A stretch of 64,000 bases of DNA from Pseudomonas schmalbachii (lineage in GTDB: Bacteria; Pseudomonadota; Gammaproteobacteria; Pseudomonadales; Pseudomonadaceae): positions 310,001-374,000 of the forward strand of contig NZ_JAELYA010000006.1 of NCBI RefSeq assembly GCF_017589465.1, read 5' to 3'. Of this stretch, positions 27,943 through 37,438 are shown one piece after another. Positions within the stretch are counted from its first letter, which is position 1. Every line of letters starts with the position of its first letter. The translations under genes were made by a program, and so were the position numbers. The notes under the pieces were generated by a model that saw nothing but the letters and a program-made list of their open reading frames with translations, did no database searches and had not been told where the DNA came from.

Positions 27943-28407
27943 TTAAACGATGGTGAACATCGGCTGGTCGAATTCAACCGGCTGACCGTTTTCCACGAGG
28001 ATCGCACCGATGGTGCCGCTGGTTTCGGCTTCGATGTGGTTCATCATCTTCATCGCTTCGACGATGCAGAGGATGTCGCCTTTCTTCACGGACTGGCCGA
28101 CTTCGACGAAGGACGGCGAGCTCGGCGACGGCGAACGGTAGAAGGTGCCGACCATCGGCGAACGCACGACGTTGCCGTTCAGTACCGGAGCCGCGGGAGC
28201 AGCGGCTTCGGCGGCCGGGGCAGCAGCGGCGACCGGAGCGGCGGCCGGAGCCGGAGCATAGGCCGGAGCAGCGGCATAGATCGGCTGGGCAGCGGTCTTG
28301 CTGTGGCGGCTGATGCGTACCGACTCTTCGCCTTCGCGGATTTCCAGCTCGTCGATACCGGATTCTTCGAGCAGTTCGATCAGTTTCTTGACTTTACGGA
28401 TGTCCAT
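27943..28407 (-). CDS. accB: Biotin carboxyl carrier protein
   Basis: A 154-residue carrier. An N-terminal helix pair (1-40) is joined by an Ala/Pro-rich linker (about 42-75) to the biotinyl domain (about 78-154). The biotin-accepting Lys is K120 in EAMKMM. It is 21 nt downstream of aroQ and 17 nt upstream of accC. The accBC operon often sits behind the type II dehydroquinase gene in Pseudomonas. Confidence 0.97.
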   Translation of the reverse strand: MDIRKVKKLIELLEESGIDELEIREGEESVRISRHSKTAAQPIYAAAPAYAPAPAAAPVAAAAPAAEAAAPAAPVLNGNVVRSPMVGTFYRSPSPSSPSFVEVGQSVKKGDILCIVEAMKMMNHIEAETSGTIGAILVENGQPVEFDQPMFTIV

Positions 28408-28428
28408 TAGCTTCGCACTCCCAGGAGG

Positions 28429-28872
28429 TCACGGGCGTTCAAGTTGTTCAAAGGCGGATTCAAGGGCCAGGCGGTAGCCTGTGGCGCCGAGACCGCAGAT
28501 CACCCCTACCGCCACGTCGGAGAAGTAGGAGTGATGCCGGAATGGTTCTCTCTTGTGCACGTTGGACAGGTGCACTTCGATGAATGGGATGCTCACTGCG
28601 AGCAATGCGTCACGTAGCGCGACACTTGTATGTGTGAAAGCGGCCGGATTGATGATGATGAAGTCCACGCCTTCGCCGCGCGCGGCATGAATGCGGTCGA
28701 TCAATTCGTACTCGGCGTTGCTTTGCAGGTACTGCAGGTGATGGCCGGCCTCGCGGGCGCGGCGCTCCAGGTCCTGGTTGATCTGGTCGAGGGTGACCGC
28801 GCCGTAGACGCCGGGCTCGCGGGTTCCCAGCAGATTCAGGTTCGGACCATGCAAAACCAGTAGGGTCGCCAT
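28429..28872 (-). CDS. aroQ: 3-dehydroquinate dehydratase, type II
   Basis: A 147-residue enzyme of the shikimate pathway (dehydroquinate to dehydroshikimate), expected to assemble as a dodecamer. The start motif [16 protein letters not shown] with its mobile Arg, the [19 protein letters not shown] segment and [21 protein letters not shown] carry the catalytic and substrate-binding residues. The start at 28872 begins the family-typical [11 protein letters not shown]; an in-frame extension is not supported. Confidence 0.97.
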   Translation of the reverse strand: MATLLVLHGPNLNLLGTREPGVYGAVTLDQINQDLERRAREAGHHLQYLQSNAEYELIDRIHAARGEGVDFIIINPAAFTHTSVALRDALLAVSIPFIEVHLSNVHKREPFRHHSYFSDVAVGVICGLGATGYRLALESAFEQLERP

Positions 28873-29027
28873 CTGGATTCTCGTCTCTGTGTTCTGGCTG
28901 GTGGAAAACTGGCCCGGGACTATGCCGGAAACCCGGACTGACTGTCCAGTCACACGTAGTTAGCCGTAGATGCCGACATATTGCCTGACAATTGCGACAA
29001 AAACCTTTCTGCCGACCGCCGATCGGA

Positions 29028-30839
29028 TCAGCGGCGCGAACCGGCCTCGGACAGGCGTGCGGCCAGGGTCGCGGCGTCGGTTTCACCGATGATGCGCAGA
29101 TCGCTCCATTCGTCGCCTCGCGCCGAGAAGAACAACAGCGCCGGCGGGCCGAACAGCTTGTAGCGATCGAGCAGGCTCCGCTGCTCCTCGGTGCTGGCGG
29201 TCATGTCGAAGCGCAACAGACGGTATCCCGCCAGTTGCGACTGCACCTCGGGCGCCGGCAGCACCTGACGCTCGATGATCTTGCAACTTATGCACCAGTC
29301 GGCGTACCAGTCGAGCAGCACCGGCTTGCCGGCAGCCTTGGCCTCGGACAACGCGCCATTGAGCTGGTTCGGCGTGGTGACATTCATCCACTCGCCCGGA
29401 GCCGAGGCCGCGGGACCTGTAGTGATCGACGGGCCGGAATGGCCCAGCGGACGCAGCGGGTCGGACTCGCCGCGCAAGGCGCCAGCCCAGGCCGCCACGG
29501 CGTACACCAGCAGCATCAGGCCGATCAGCTGCGAGCCGCGCTGCAGCGGTTTCTTCGGTCCGAGCTCAAGGGTGCCGAGGGCGATGGCGATGCCGCCGGC
29601 GAGCGTGCCCCACAGGGTCAGCGCCAGCGGACCGGGAACGACCCGCTCCAGCAGCCAGACCGCCACGGCGAGCAGCAGCACGCCGAAGAAGTTGCGCACG
29701 CCGGTCATCCATGCACCACCTTTGGGCAGCAGTGCACCACCGCCGGCGCCGAAGATCACCAGCGGCGTGCCCATGCCAATGCCGAGCGCGAACAGCTTCA
29801 GGCCGCCGCCCAGGGCATCGCCGGTGCTGCTGATATAAAGCAGCAGGCCGGCCAGCGGCGCCGACACGCAGGGCGACACCAGCAGGCTGGAAAGCACGCC
29901 GAGGGTCGCCGCGCCGGCGATGGAGCCGCCACGGGCGCCGGACGCCATGTGGTCGAGGCGGTCGCGAACGAAGGCAGGCAGGCGCAGTTCGAAGACGCCG
30001 AACATGGCCACGGCGAACAGCGCGAAGAACGCCGCGAACGGCACCAGCACCCAGGGCGACTGCAGCATCGCCTGCAGGTTGAGCTGGGCGCCGAACATGC
30101 CCATCAGCGCGCCGAGCACGGCGTAGCAGGCGGCCATCGGCAGCACGTAGGCCAGCGACAGGGTCAGCCCGCGCATGCCGCCCGGACGGCCGCGCAGGAC
30201 TACCCCGGAGAGGATCGGCAGCATCGGCAGCACGCAGGGCGTGAAGGTCAGGCCGAGGCCGGCAAGGAAGAAGAACAGGATGCCCTTGTCCAGCCCGCCG
30301 CCGCTCGAACCATTCCGGCCGGCAGCCGGCGCCAGGGCCTTCGCCGGGCCGCTGAGCACCGTCGCCTGCATCCCGTCGGCGACACTCACCCGCGCGGTTT
30401 CCGGCGCATAGCAGAGGCCCTTGTCGGCGCAGCCCTGGTAGGTGACCAGCAGGGTGAACGGGCGCTTCTGCGGGTTGTTCAGCGGCACCTCGATATCGGT
30501 GATCGCGTAGTACACCTCGGTGTCGCCGAAGTATTCGTCATGGTGCTTCTTGCCCGGCGGCAGTTGCACCTCGCCCACGCCGATGTCGGCCGGATCGACC
30601 TGGAACTTCAGGCGGTGGCGGTAGAGGTAATAGCCGTCGGCATTGATGAAGCGCAGGCGCACCGTCTGGCTGCTGCTGTCCTCGACGCTGAGGCGGAAGG
30701 CTTCGGCGACCGGAAGGAAATCGCCCTTGGCGGAACTGACCGCGCCGATCCCGCCTGCCGGGGTGGTCGGTTTGTCGAAAAGGCCAGCGCTGGCGGGCAA
30801 GACGACCAACAGCAGGATCAGGGTCAGCAGGCGGCGCAT
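29028..30839 (-). CDS. dsbD: Thiol:disulfide interchange protein DsbD
   Basis: A 603-residue membrane protein that carries electrons from cytosolic thioredoxin to periplasmic DsbC- and CcmG-type proteins. A signal peptide (1-18) is followed by the periplasmic alpha domain with a Cys pair (CADKGLCYAPE near residue 108). Eight membrane helices follow, with the redox Cys in FTPCVLPMLP and SPCVSAPLAG. The C-terminal thioredoxin-like gamma domain has CISC in DWYADWCISCK (near residue 510). It is a full-length DipZ-type protein, and it is the last gene of the segment syntenic with P. aeruginosa. Confidence 0.95.
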   Translation of the reverse strand: MRRLLTLILLLVVLPASAGLFDKPTTPAGGIGAVSSAKGDFLPVAEAFRLSVEDSSSQTVRLRFINADGYYLYRHRLKFQVDPADIGVGEVQLPPGKKHHDEYFGDTEVYYAITDIEVPLNNPQKRPFTLLVTYQGCADKGLCYAPETARVSVADGMQATVLSGPAKALAPAAGRNGSSGGGLDKGILFFFLAGLGLTFTPCVLPMLPILSGVVLRGRPGGMRGLTLSLAYVLPMAACYAVLGALMGMFGAQLNLQAMLQSPWVLVPFAAFFALFAVAMFGVFELRLPAFVRDRLDHMASGARGGSIAGAATLGVLSSLLVSPCVSAPLAGLLLYISSTGDALGGGLKLFALGIGMGTPLVIFGAGGGALLPKGGAWMTGVRNFFGVLLLAVAVWLLERVVPGPLALTLWGTLAGGIAIALGTLELGPKKPLQRGSQLIGLMLLVYAVAAWAGALRGESDPLRPLGHSGPSITTGPAASAPGEWMNVTTPNQLNGALSEAKAAGKPVLLDWYADWCISCKIIERQVLPAPEVQSQLAGYRLLRFDMTASTEEQRSLLDRYKLFGPPALLFFSARGDEWSDLRIIGETDAATLAARLSEAGSRR

Positions 30840-31053
30840 GAAGAACTCGCGGACAGTGGAATGGCCGCATGATAGCGGAAAGCGCCGGAAGCGGGCGCCT
30901 CCGGCGCGGCGGCTTGTGTGACAAAACCTGAGCGCGGCGATCAGCCCCGCGCCGCCCCAGATGCGACATCAGGTCGCAGAGAATGGCGTACCGATGGGCG
31001 GAGCCTGTGGACAATCTCGTCGCCCCACTCCCGGAACATGGCCCGCCCGATCA

Positions 31054-31087
31054 TGAAAAAAGCCCGGCATCCGGGGCAGATGCCGAG
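31054..31087 (-). terminator. Rho-independent terminator of the DUF1302-DUF1329 operon
   Basis: On the minus strand a CGGCATC/GATGCCG stem is followed by GGGCTTTTTT (T run at about 31056-31061). It lies about 50 nt past the DUF1329 stop, as expected for a factor-independent terminator. Confidence 0.8.
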
Positions 31088-31137
31088 CTGCAAGGGAACC
31101 CGATCCGGAGCGGAGATCGGGCAGTCACATCCTCACT

Positions 31138-32511
31138 TCAACGCAAGCCATCACCACGCAGGGCGGCAGGCGTGAACTCGCCGGCCTTGGCGGTAAAGCC
31201 GAAGGTCATGTTCTGCCGTTCCTCGTTGCGCAGGCCGCCTGCCACGTAGCGGCCGGCGATCAGGTCGTAGAGGGTTTCCACAGCGTAGAACTGCGCCTGC
31301 TGGTCGTAGCGGTACAGCGAGTGGCCTTCGGCGATCCGCCACAGTTGGCCGCGGCCGTCGTAGTGATCGACCTCGGCCAGTTGCCAGCTGTCCTCGTCGA
31401 AATACATGTGGCGCTTGGCATAGATATGGCGCGCACCCGGCTTGACGGTCGCCTCGACTTCCCAGACGCGGTGCAGCTCGTAGCGGGTCAGGTCCTGGTT
31501 GATGTGGCCGGGCTTGACGATGTCCGAGTACTTCAGATTGGGCGACTCCAGCTTGTAGCTGTTGTAGGGGATGTACATCTCCTTCTTGCCGATCAGCTTC
31601 CACTCGTAGCGGTCCGGGGCGCCGTTGAACAGGTCGTAGTTGTCGGCGGTACGCAGTCCGTCGGAAGCGGAGCCCGGACCGTCGTAGGCAACCTGCGGGG
31701 CACGCCGCACGCGGCGCGAGCCGGCGTTGTAGACCCAGGCCAGGCGCGGCTCGGCGACCTGGTCGATGGTCTCGTGGACCAGCGTGACCTGGCCGGCGAG
31801 GCGCGCCGGAGCGGTCACCCGCTGCTTGGCGTAGTACATGATGTTGCGCATCTTGTCGGCGTCGTAGTCGGCCAGCAGGTGCGGGTAGACCTGGTCTTCC
31901 TCGAAGCGCACCGGGGTGAAGGAGCCATCGGTCTGCGGGGTCATCTGCACCACGATGCGGCGGAAGTTGTCGCCCTGGTAGCGGGTCAGGTGGTTCCACA
32001 TCACCTCGACGCCGTTCTTCGGCAGCGGGAAGGCGTACAGGCGGCCGCATTCGGCGAAGTTCTTCAGGCCCGCGCCGCCGTTGATCTCTTCCACCGACTG
32101 CGCGCACTGTTTGGCGCCGGCGGCGATCCTGTCCGGCACCGTGACGCTGCGATGAGTCGCATAGACCGGCATCTTGTAGGTGTCCGGGTAGCGCTTGAGC
32201 ATCGCCTCCTGGCCGATGCTCAGCTTGTCCTTGTACTGCGCCATGTTGGCGGCGGTGATGACGAACAGCGGCTTCTCGCCGGCGAACGGATCGGCGAGGA
32301 AGCCCTTGGCGTCCACCGCGCCGGCGTTCTTCGGCAGGCCGCCGGTCCAGGCCGGGATGCTGCCGTCGGCGTTGCCCGCCTTTTCCGCGCCGAGCGGAGT
32401 GAGCGTGGTACCGAGCTTCGCCGCTTCATCGGCGCTGACGCCGGCCATGGCGATCTGGGCGGCGAGCAGGCTGGCGGCCAATACCGCCGATTTCTTGATC
32501 AGTGTGCGCAT
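31138..32511 (-). CDS. DUF1329 secreted protein
   Basis: A 457-residue exported protein with a clear signal peptide (1-23, ending AMA). The body is DUF1329, thought to have a LolB/LolA-like lipoprotein-carrier fold. The segment RYELHRVWEVEATVKPGARHIYAKRHMYFDEDSWQ is typical of the family. DUF1329 and DUF1302 genes are nearly always paired, and in other bacteria they often accompany RND/MmpL exporters or lipid- and terpene-catabolism genes. No exporter is adjacent here. Function is unproven; an envelope role in handling a hydrophobic compound is the likely theme. Confidence 0.85.
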   Translation of the reverse strand: MRTLIKKSAVLAASLLAAQIAMAGVSADEAAKLGTTLTPLGAEKAGNADGSIPAWTGGLPKNAGAVDAKGFLADPFAGEKPLFVITAANMAQYKDKLSIGQEAMLKRYPDTYKMPVYATHRSVTVPDRIAAGAKQCAQSVEEINGGAGLKNFAECGRLYAFPLPKNGVEVMWNHLTRYQGDNFRRIVVQMTPQTDGSFTPVRFEEDQVYPHLLADYDADKMRNIMYYAKQRVTAPARLAGQVTLVHETIDQVAEPRLAWVYNAGSRRVRRAPQVAYDGPGSASDGLRTADNYDLFNGAPDRYEWKLIGKKEMYIPYNSYKLESPNLKYSDIVKPGHINQDLTRYELHRVWEVEATVKPGARHIYAKRHMYFDEDSWQLAEVDHYDGRGQLWRIAEGHSLYRYDQQAQFYAVETLYDLIAGRYVAGGLRNEERQNMTFGFTAKAGEFTPAALRGDGLR

Positions 32512-32526
32512 GTCGAAATCCCCACC

Positions 32527-34338
32527 TTAGAAGTTCACGCCGAAGCTGAGCGAAATGTTGTCGCGGTCGATGTTGGTGTTGTAATCGCCGTCGAAGTAGT
32601 TGGTGTACGCCAGGCTCGCCGTGTAGGTGCTGCGGTAGTTGGCGTCGATGCCGAGGCCGACTGCCTTGGAGCCTTCGTTGAACACCGGGCCGTAGCCATC
32701 CACGTCGTGGGAGAACGCCACGTTCGGCTTGACGTTCCAGCCGGCGATCAGGTTGTCGTAGGACAGTTCGGCGTAGGTGCGGTAGCCCCAGGAGGTGCTG
32801 GTGAAGAAGCCGTGGCGGCTGTTCGGACCGAAATCGCCGTATACGGTGTCGCGGCCGTAGTAGACCTCGCTGAGGCGTTCCAGGCCGCCGATATGGGTCA
32901 CGCCGACCTCGCCGAGCAGGGTCAGCGAGTTGGCGCCGAGCATCGGGTCGAACAGGTGGATAAAGGTGGTCTGCGCCTGGGTGACTTCCTTGCGGCGGTA
33001 GCCCTTGTTGTCCGCGCCTTCCACCGAGTCGATGGCGGTCGTCGCCGGGGAGCCGGTGAGGTCGAGGAACACCGGGTTGAGCATGGCCGCGGCGGTGACG
33101 TTGCTGTTGAAGCCGACCGGCGCGTTCGGCCGGTAGCTGATTTCGCCGCTCCAGGCGGTGCCGGTGGGCAGCGTGGTGGCGAAGGCCAGGCCGTAGAGGC
33201 GGATGTCTTCCGGGTATTCCAGGAAATAACTGCCCGTGCCGAGGGCCGTCATCATCGCCGCAGGGGCGAACGCGGACGGGTCCGGCAGCGCGTTGGCGAA
33301 GGCCGGGCTGTTGATGTAGTTCACCACGCCGCTGGCGGTGTGCGTGCCCAGCTGCGGCGAACGGCTGTGGTAGTTGACGAAGTAGGCCGAGTATTCGGTG
33401 TCCTCGTTCAGCCAGCGCAGCGCCAGGCCGAACTGCCCGCCGTCGCGTGCATCGCGGTTCTTGGTGCGCGGCACGATCAGCCCTTCGCCGCTGCTGGTGG
33501 TGCGATAGTCGAGGCCGGCCGCCTGGGCAGCCGCCAGCAGGGTCGGGTCGTCCTCCAGGCCGCCGAACACGCTGTTGAAGTTGTCGTTGCAACCCTTCGG
33601 CGCCGCATCGTTGCCGAAGAAGGTGCCGCAGTTGTCGAGGGCGTGGTGGTCCCACTCGATCTGGTAGAAGCCCTCGACGTTCAGCGAGTCGGTGATGCCC
33701 TGGGAGGCGTAGATCAGGTTGACCGGCAGCAGCGCTTCCTTCAGCTCCGCGCCCGGACGGCGCACGGCGGAGATGTCGATCGGGTTGACCACGTTGATCG
33801 AGTTGCCGATGAAGGTGCTCTCGCCCCAGCTCACCACCTGCTTGCCGAGGCGCACGTTGCCGCGCTGGCCGAACAGCTCGTAGTTCTGGTTGATGAAGGC
33901 GTCGAGGAACTCCGCGCCGGAGGACTTGGCCAGGCGGTCGCGGCCGCTGTCGTCGATATCCTTGAACGGCCGGTGTTCGTCCTTCAGCTCGAAGTCGTAC
34001 CAGTACTTGCCGCGCACGAAGGCGCTGGTGTCGCCGTAACGCAGTTCGAGGTCGTGCAGGCCCTTGAAGATCTTCGAGAACGTCTCGCCCTTCTTGAAGT
34101 TGAGGCGACCGTCATCGTTACTGGAGGACTGGCCGTTACCGCCGTTGCTCGCGTCGATCAGGTCCTGGCTTGCCGACTGGGTCTGCCAGCTGGCGCCCAC
34201 GGACAGCGACGAGTCGAACTGCCCCTGGATCTCCCCGATACTGAAATCCACCGCGCCTGCGGGTGCGCTGGCCGCTGCGGTCAGCGCCATGGCCAGGAGA
34301 CTTCGATGGAACCTGCCCTCAGACATCACTGTATTCAT
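32527..34338 (-). CDS. DUF1302 outer-membrane-type protein
   Basis: A 603-residue protein with a signal peptide (about 1-29, ending AGA) and a DUF1302 body rich in alternating hydrophobic/aromatic strands. It ends in an aromatic residue (SLSFGVNF), as expected of an outer-membrane beta-barrel. The start at 34338 has a GGAG ribosome site just upstream; the longer open frame covers the promoter region and is discarded. It is 15 nt upstream of the DUF1329 gene and forms an operon with it. Confidence 0.85.
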   Translation of the reverse strand: MNTVMSEGRFHRSLLAMALTAAASAPAGAVDFSIGEIQGQFDSSLSVGASWQTQSASQDLIDASNGGNGQSSSNDDGRLNFKKGETFSKIFKGLHDLELRYGDTSAFVRGKYWYDFELKDEHRPFKDIDDSGRDRLAKSSGAEFLDAFINQNYELFGQRGNVRLGKQVVSWGESTFIGNSINVVNPIDISAVRRPGAELKEALLPVNLIYASQGITDSLNVEGFYQIEWDHHALDNCGTFFGNDAAPKGCNDNFNSVFGGLEDDPTLLAAAQAAGLDYRTTSSGEGLIVPRTKNRDARDGGQFGLALRWLNEDTEYSAYFVNYHSRSPQLGTHTASGVVNYINSPAFANALPDPSAFAPAAMMTALGTGSYFLEYPEDIRLYGLAFATTLPTGTAWSGEISYRPNAPVGFNSNVTAAAMLNPVFLDLTGSPATTAIDSVEGADNKGYRRKEVTQAQTTFIHLFDPMLGANSLTLLGEVGVTHIGGLERLSEVYYGRDTVYGDFGPNSRHGFFTSTSWGYRTYAELSYDNLIAGWNVKPNVAFSHDVDGYGPVFNEGSKAVGLGIDANYRSTYTASLAYTNYFDGDYNTNIDRDNISLSFGVNF

Positions 34339-34868
34339 TGCTACGCTCCAAAGGTGGCGGGTTCCGACGCAGGCGGACCGCCTTTCTTGTCTGTGTTTTC
34401 CCAACGAGCGAGGTGCTTTCCGGCCATACCGGCGCTGCCGCGAATGACCGTGCAGCGCCGTGACCGATTCCACCCCGCCTGGACAGCGTGATCGGAACTT
34501 CGCAGGCAGTTCGCTGCCGTTGCGGCAAGCGCTCCCCTCGAATCCGGCGAACTTCCGTGCCTCTAAGATCGCAAGTGGCAACCCCCTGCGACTCGCCAGC
34601 GAGCGCCATAGTTTTTGTCATCAGCCGCCAGCCCTACCCGACAAGGGTGGGAGGCCGAAAGAGCGGAAAATCACCCGCATGGCACATGAATTGCCCATGA
34701 ATTCAATGCCATGGAGGTGCAGACGAAACGATGGGTGGGCCCTGCCCCAAACTTGACCGCGCCAGCGCGATTCGGTGACCATCGTTGCACCTGATGGAGG
34801 CAGTCCGAAGGCCGTCAACGACGGACCTCGGGCAAGAACAAATACAAAAGCTGTGCAGGTGTCCCGTT
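34339..34868. promoter_or_regulatory. Divergent control region between DUF1302 and the AraC gene
   Basis: 530 nt of non-coding DNA between divergent genes. The only structure I can support is an imperfect palindrome at 34681-34710 (GGCA-x3-GAATT ... GAATTC-x2-TGCC), which also holds two direct ATGAATT copies 11 nt apart. It could be an operator for the adjacent AraC protein. No convincing -35/-10 pair or sigma-54 box was found. Confidence 0.35.
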
Positions 34869-35888
34869 ATGTCCGTTCCGACGTTCACCTTCTTCACCGA
34901 GACGTTCTTCAAGCATCATCGCGAGATCTTCCAGCCGCATCTGGCTGCTATCGGCCTGGGCGAGGAAGCGCTGGACGATCCCGACCTGGAAATCCCCAAC
35001 GCCAACTTCGTCGAATTGCTCGAAGTGATCAGCCGTGCCGGCGATCCGTCGATAGGCCTGCGCGTTGCCCTGGCCGAGTCGGAAGTCGGCCTGTTCGGTT
35101 CGTTCGGCGTATTCGGCGCGGCGGTGCGCTGCGCTGGCGACGTCCGGGCGATGCTGGAGTGCCTGAGCAACTATTTCGTGGTGTGCTGCCAGGGGGTGGA
35201 GATCAGTTGGCAGATCGAGGGGCAGCAGGTGTCGCTGCACTACCAGACCATCGATCCGACCGTGATCCAGCGCCGCCAGGACTCGGAGCTCGCCATCGCG
35301 CGCTTCCACTGCCTGATACGTCAATTGACCGGCAAAACGGTCACCCCCCATTCAGTCGAGTTCGAACACCCGCGCCCGGACGACATCAGCCTGCACAAGG
35401 AGCTGTTCGGTTGCCCGCTGTCGTTCGACTGCGCCACCAACCGCATCGTCTGGCCGGTGGAGATTCTCGACCTGCCGCTGGTCAGCGCCGACCCACGGCT
35501 GTTCCGTACCCTGCTGACGGCCCTGGAGGAACAGCGCAAGAAGCGCCTGGCGAGCAGCGACCTGCCGTCACGCATCGCCCAGGCCATCGTCGCCAACCTG
35601 CCCAGCGGACGGATCGGCCAGGACCAGATCGCCCAGAGCCTGTGCATGAGCACGCGCACCCTGCAGCGGCGCCTGCAGATGCTGCAGATGGACTTCAACG
35701 AACTGGTCGAGGAAATCCGCCGCCACCAGGCGCTCGACTACGTGGCCAACAGCGACCGCAACATCACCGAGATCGCCGCGCTGCTCGGCTACAACGAAAC
35801 CAGCTCGTTCAGCCGCGCGTTCCGGCGCTGGACCGAGACATCGCCCAAGCAGTACCGGCAGCAGACGCAGCGGCGGCTGGTCGGCTGA
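34869..35888 (+). CDS. AraC-family transcriptional regulator
   Basis: A 339-residue regulator with an N-terminal arabinose-binding-like sensory domain (about 1-215) and a C-terminal double helix-turn-helix (about 235-330). The latter includes IAQSLCMSTRTLQRRLQ and ITEIAALLGYNETSSFSRAFRRWTETSP. The start MSVPTFTFF at 34869 has AGGTG about 9 nt upstream; a 28-codon extension is rejected. It diverges from the DUF1302-DUF1329 operon and converges on the amine dehydrogenase operon, so it could control either. An AraC-type protein (QhpR) activates amine dehydrogenase genes in Paracoccus. Confidence 0.9.
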   Translation: MSVPTFTFFTETFFKHHREIFQPHLAAIGLGEEALDDPDLEIPNANFVELLEVISRAGDPSIGLRVALAESEVGLFGSFGVFGAAVRCAGDVRAMLECLSNYFVVCCQGVEISWQIEGQQVSLHYQTIDPTVIQRRQDSELAIARFHCLIRQLTGKTVTPHSVEFEHPRPDDISLHKELFGCPLSFDCATNRIVWPVEILDLPLVSADPRLFRTLLTALEEQRKKRLASSDLPSRIAQAIVANLPSGRIGQDQIAQSLCMSTRTLQRRLQMLQMDFNELVEEIRRHQALDYVANSDRNITEIAALLGYNETSSFSRAFRRWTETSPKQYRQQTQRRLVG

Positions 35889-35919
35889 GTCTGCAACGCG
35901 CCTGCGTTTCCCATCACTC

Positions 35920-35981
35920 GTAGGGCGGGTGCAACCCGCCACCCGCGTCATGCCAATTTGGCGGGTTTCACCCGCCCTACG
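35920..35981. repeat. REP palindrome, copy 3
   Basis: A 62-bp inverted repeat with GTAGGGCGGGTGCAACCCGCC-type arms, 31 nt after the AraC stop. It begins a 393-nt gene-free stretch (35889-36281) made almost wholly of repeats. Confidence 0.9.
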
Positions 35982-36003
35982 CAGCCCTATCGGTGGGTGT
36001 ACC

Positions 36004-36095
36004 TGTAGGAGCCAGCTTGCTGGCGATCATTCGAGCCAACTGGCTACTTTGTGCTTGCCGGTGGTTCTGGGATCGCCAGCAAGCTGGCTCCTACA
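36004..36095. repeat. Perfect 25-bp inverted repeat with a 42-nt loop
   Basis: The arms at 36004-36028 and 36071-36095 are exact reverse complements, beginning TGTAGGAGCCAGCTTGCTGG. This is a widespread Pseudomonas palindromic repeat family. Both arms are intact and the element is bracketed by two REPs of a different family. Confidence 0.9.
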
Positions 36096-36135
36096 AAAAG
36101 CCCCTCGGCCACAGGACGGTTGCTCCTGCATGACC

Positions 36136-36197
36136 GTAGGGCGGGTGCAACCCGCCATCTGCGCCGTGCCAATTTGGCGGGTTTCACCCGCCCTACG
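36136..36197. repeat. REP palindrome, copy 4
   Basis: A 62-bp inverted repeat that is nearly the same as copy 3 in both arms and in the centre (...TGCCAATTT...). The similar centres suggest that copies 3 and 4 arose from each other. Confidence 0.9.
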
Positions 36198-36228
36198 CAA
36201 TTGGATTTCCGCACTCGCGGGACAATCC

Positions 36229-36260
36229 GTAGGGTGGAAAACCGCGAAGCGTTTTCCACC
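36229..36260. repeat. Short hairpin repeat downstream of qhpB
   Basis: GTAGGGTGGAAAACCGCGAAGCGTTTTCCACC forms a compact hairpin (GGTGGAAAA/TTTTCCACC). A sibling with GGTGGACAA arms is at 60163-60192. Lying 21 nt past the qhpB stop, it may also protect or terminate the transcript. Confidence 0.7.
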
Positions 36261-36281
36261 ATCGCCAGCCCCTCCGATCGC

Positions 36282-37409
36282 TCAGCGAATGAACACCTGC
36301 AACCCCGACAACCCCATGTCGCCGCCCGGCAGATGCACCTGGCCGGTGCGTTTCAGGCTGTCGGCGTCGTACACCGCGATGTCGTTGTAGCCGCCGGCGA
36401 TGTATACCTTGCTGCCGGCCTTGTTCAGGCTGAGGGTGTAGTAGGTGTGGTCGATGTCCACCGCGTTGAGCAGCTTCTTCTCCCTGGCGTCGAACTTGGC
36501 CAGGCGGTTGAACACGCCGTACATCAGGTCCGGGTTCTTCGGCGAGCGCATGGTCGAGGAATACACCTCCGTCAGCGGGCCGAAGTCCTCGGTGCTGGTC
36601 TTGCCGGTGGCCAGGTCGACGGTGAAGGAACCGTAGAGGAATTTCGCCTCGGCCAGGTTGCGCTTCTCGTCCTTGAACTTCGCCGTGTTGTAGTGAATCT
36701 CCAGCTTGTGCAGGTAGTTCTGGTACACGCCGCCTGCGGTCACCAGTGCCGGCGGGCTGTACAGCGGGCGCTGCCAGTTGCGCGAGGGGATGGCGACGTC
36801 GTACTTGCCGCTCTTCACGTCCATCCGGTAGATATCCGGGCCGACCATGTACAGGCTGCCGTCGTCGGCCGCAATCATCCCGGAGATCTGCCGCGGCACC
36901 GGGAAGGTGCGGACCGGCTTGGCGTCCATGCCGCCGTCGGTGGCGTAGACCTGCAGGCGCGAGTCTTCCACCTTGTAGCGATCGTTCAGCAGCAGCGTCG
37001 GGTTCACCGCGCTGTAGACCTCCTTGCCATCCTGGCTCACCGCGACGGAATAGATTGCCCGCGCGCGCTCGCCCGGCTGCAGCGCCAGCTTGGCATGGAA
37101 GGTGGTCTTGCAGGTGTCCAGCTCGATGCCGTAGAGGGCGCCGAAGTGGTCGGTCAGGATGTAGGCGATCTTGCGGTCGGGCGAGATCTGGAACGAGCCC
37201 GGGCCGAACGCGCCGGGCAGCTTGCACTGCTTGTACAGCGTATCGGTGCCCATATCGACGACGTTCAGATTGCCCGGATAGTTCACGGCGACCAGATACT
37301 CGTGGCCGGCCTTGAGCGCCACAGCGGAATCGTTCGCCGCCTGCACGGAGGCGGCCAGTGCCAGGCCGGCGAAGGCGGTTGCCAGGGTGCCGATGGTTTG
37401 CAGCTTCAT
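36282..37409 (-). CDS. qhpB: Quinohemoprotein amine dehydrogenase, beta subunit
   Basis: A 375-residue periplasmic subunit with a signal peptide (1-24, ending VQA) and a seven-bladed beta-propeller built from YVAVNYPGNLNVVDMGTDTL-like repeats. In the known enzyme it forms the base under the CTQ-containing gamma subunit. The start at 37409 is the only one that gives a signal peptide at the right place. It is the last gene of the operon qhpA-qhpD-qhpC-qhpB. Confidence 0.9.
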   Translation of the reverse strand: MKLQTIGTLATAFAGLALAASVQAANDSAVALKAGHEYLVAVNYPGNLNVVDMGTDTLYKQCKLPGAFGPGSFQISPDRKIAYILTDHFGALYGIELDTCKTTFHAKLALQPGERARAIYSVAVSQDGKEVYSAVNPTLLLNDRYKVEDSRLQVYATDGGMDAKPVRTFPVPRQISGMIAADDGSLYMVGPDIYRMDVKSGKYDVAIPSRNWQRPLYSPPALVTAGGVYQNYLHKLEIHYNTAKFKDEKRNLAEAKFLYGSFTVDLATGKTSTEDFGPLTEVYSSTMRSPKNPDLMYGVFNRLAKFDAREKKLLNAVDIDHTYYTLSLNKAGSKVYIAGGYNDIAVYDADSLKRTGQVHLPGGDMGLSGLQVFIR

Positions 37410-37438
37410 TGCATTTCCCCTTGGTTGCGGTTCGCCGG

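Noticed and set aside
34570-34590. TGGCAACCCCCTGC as a sigma-54 promoter for the AraC gene
   Set aside because: GG and GC are 9 nt apart instead of 10, and the TTGC part is missing.
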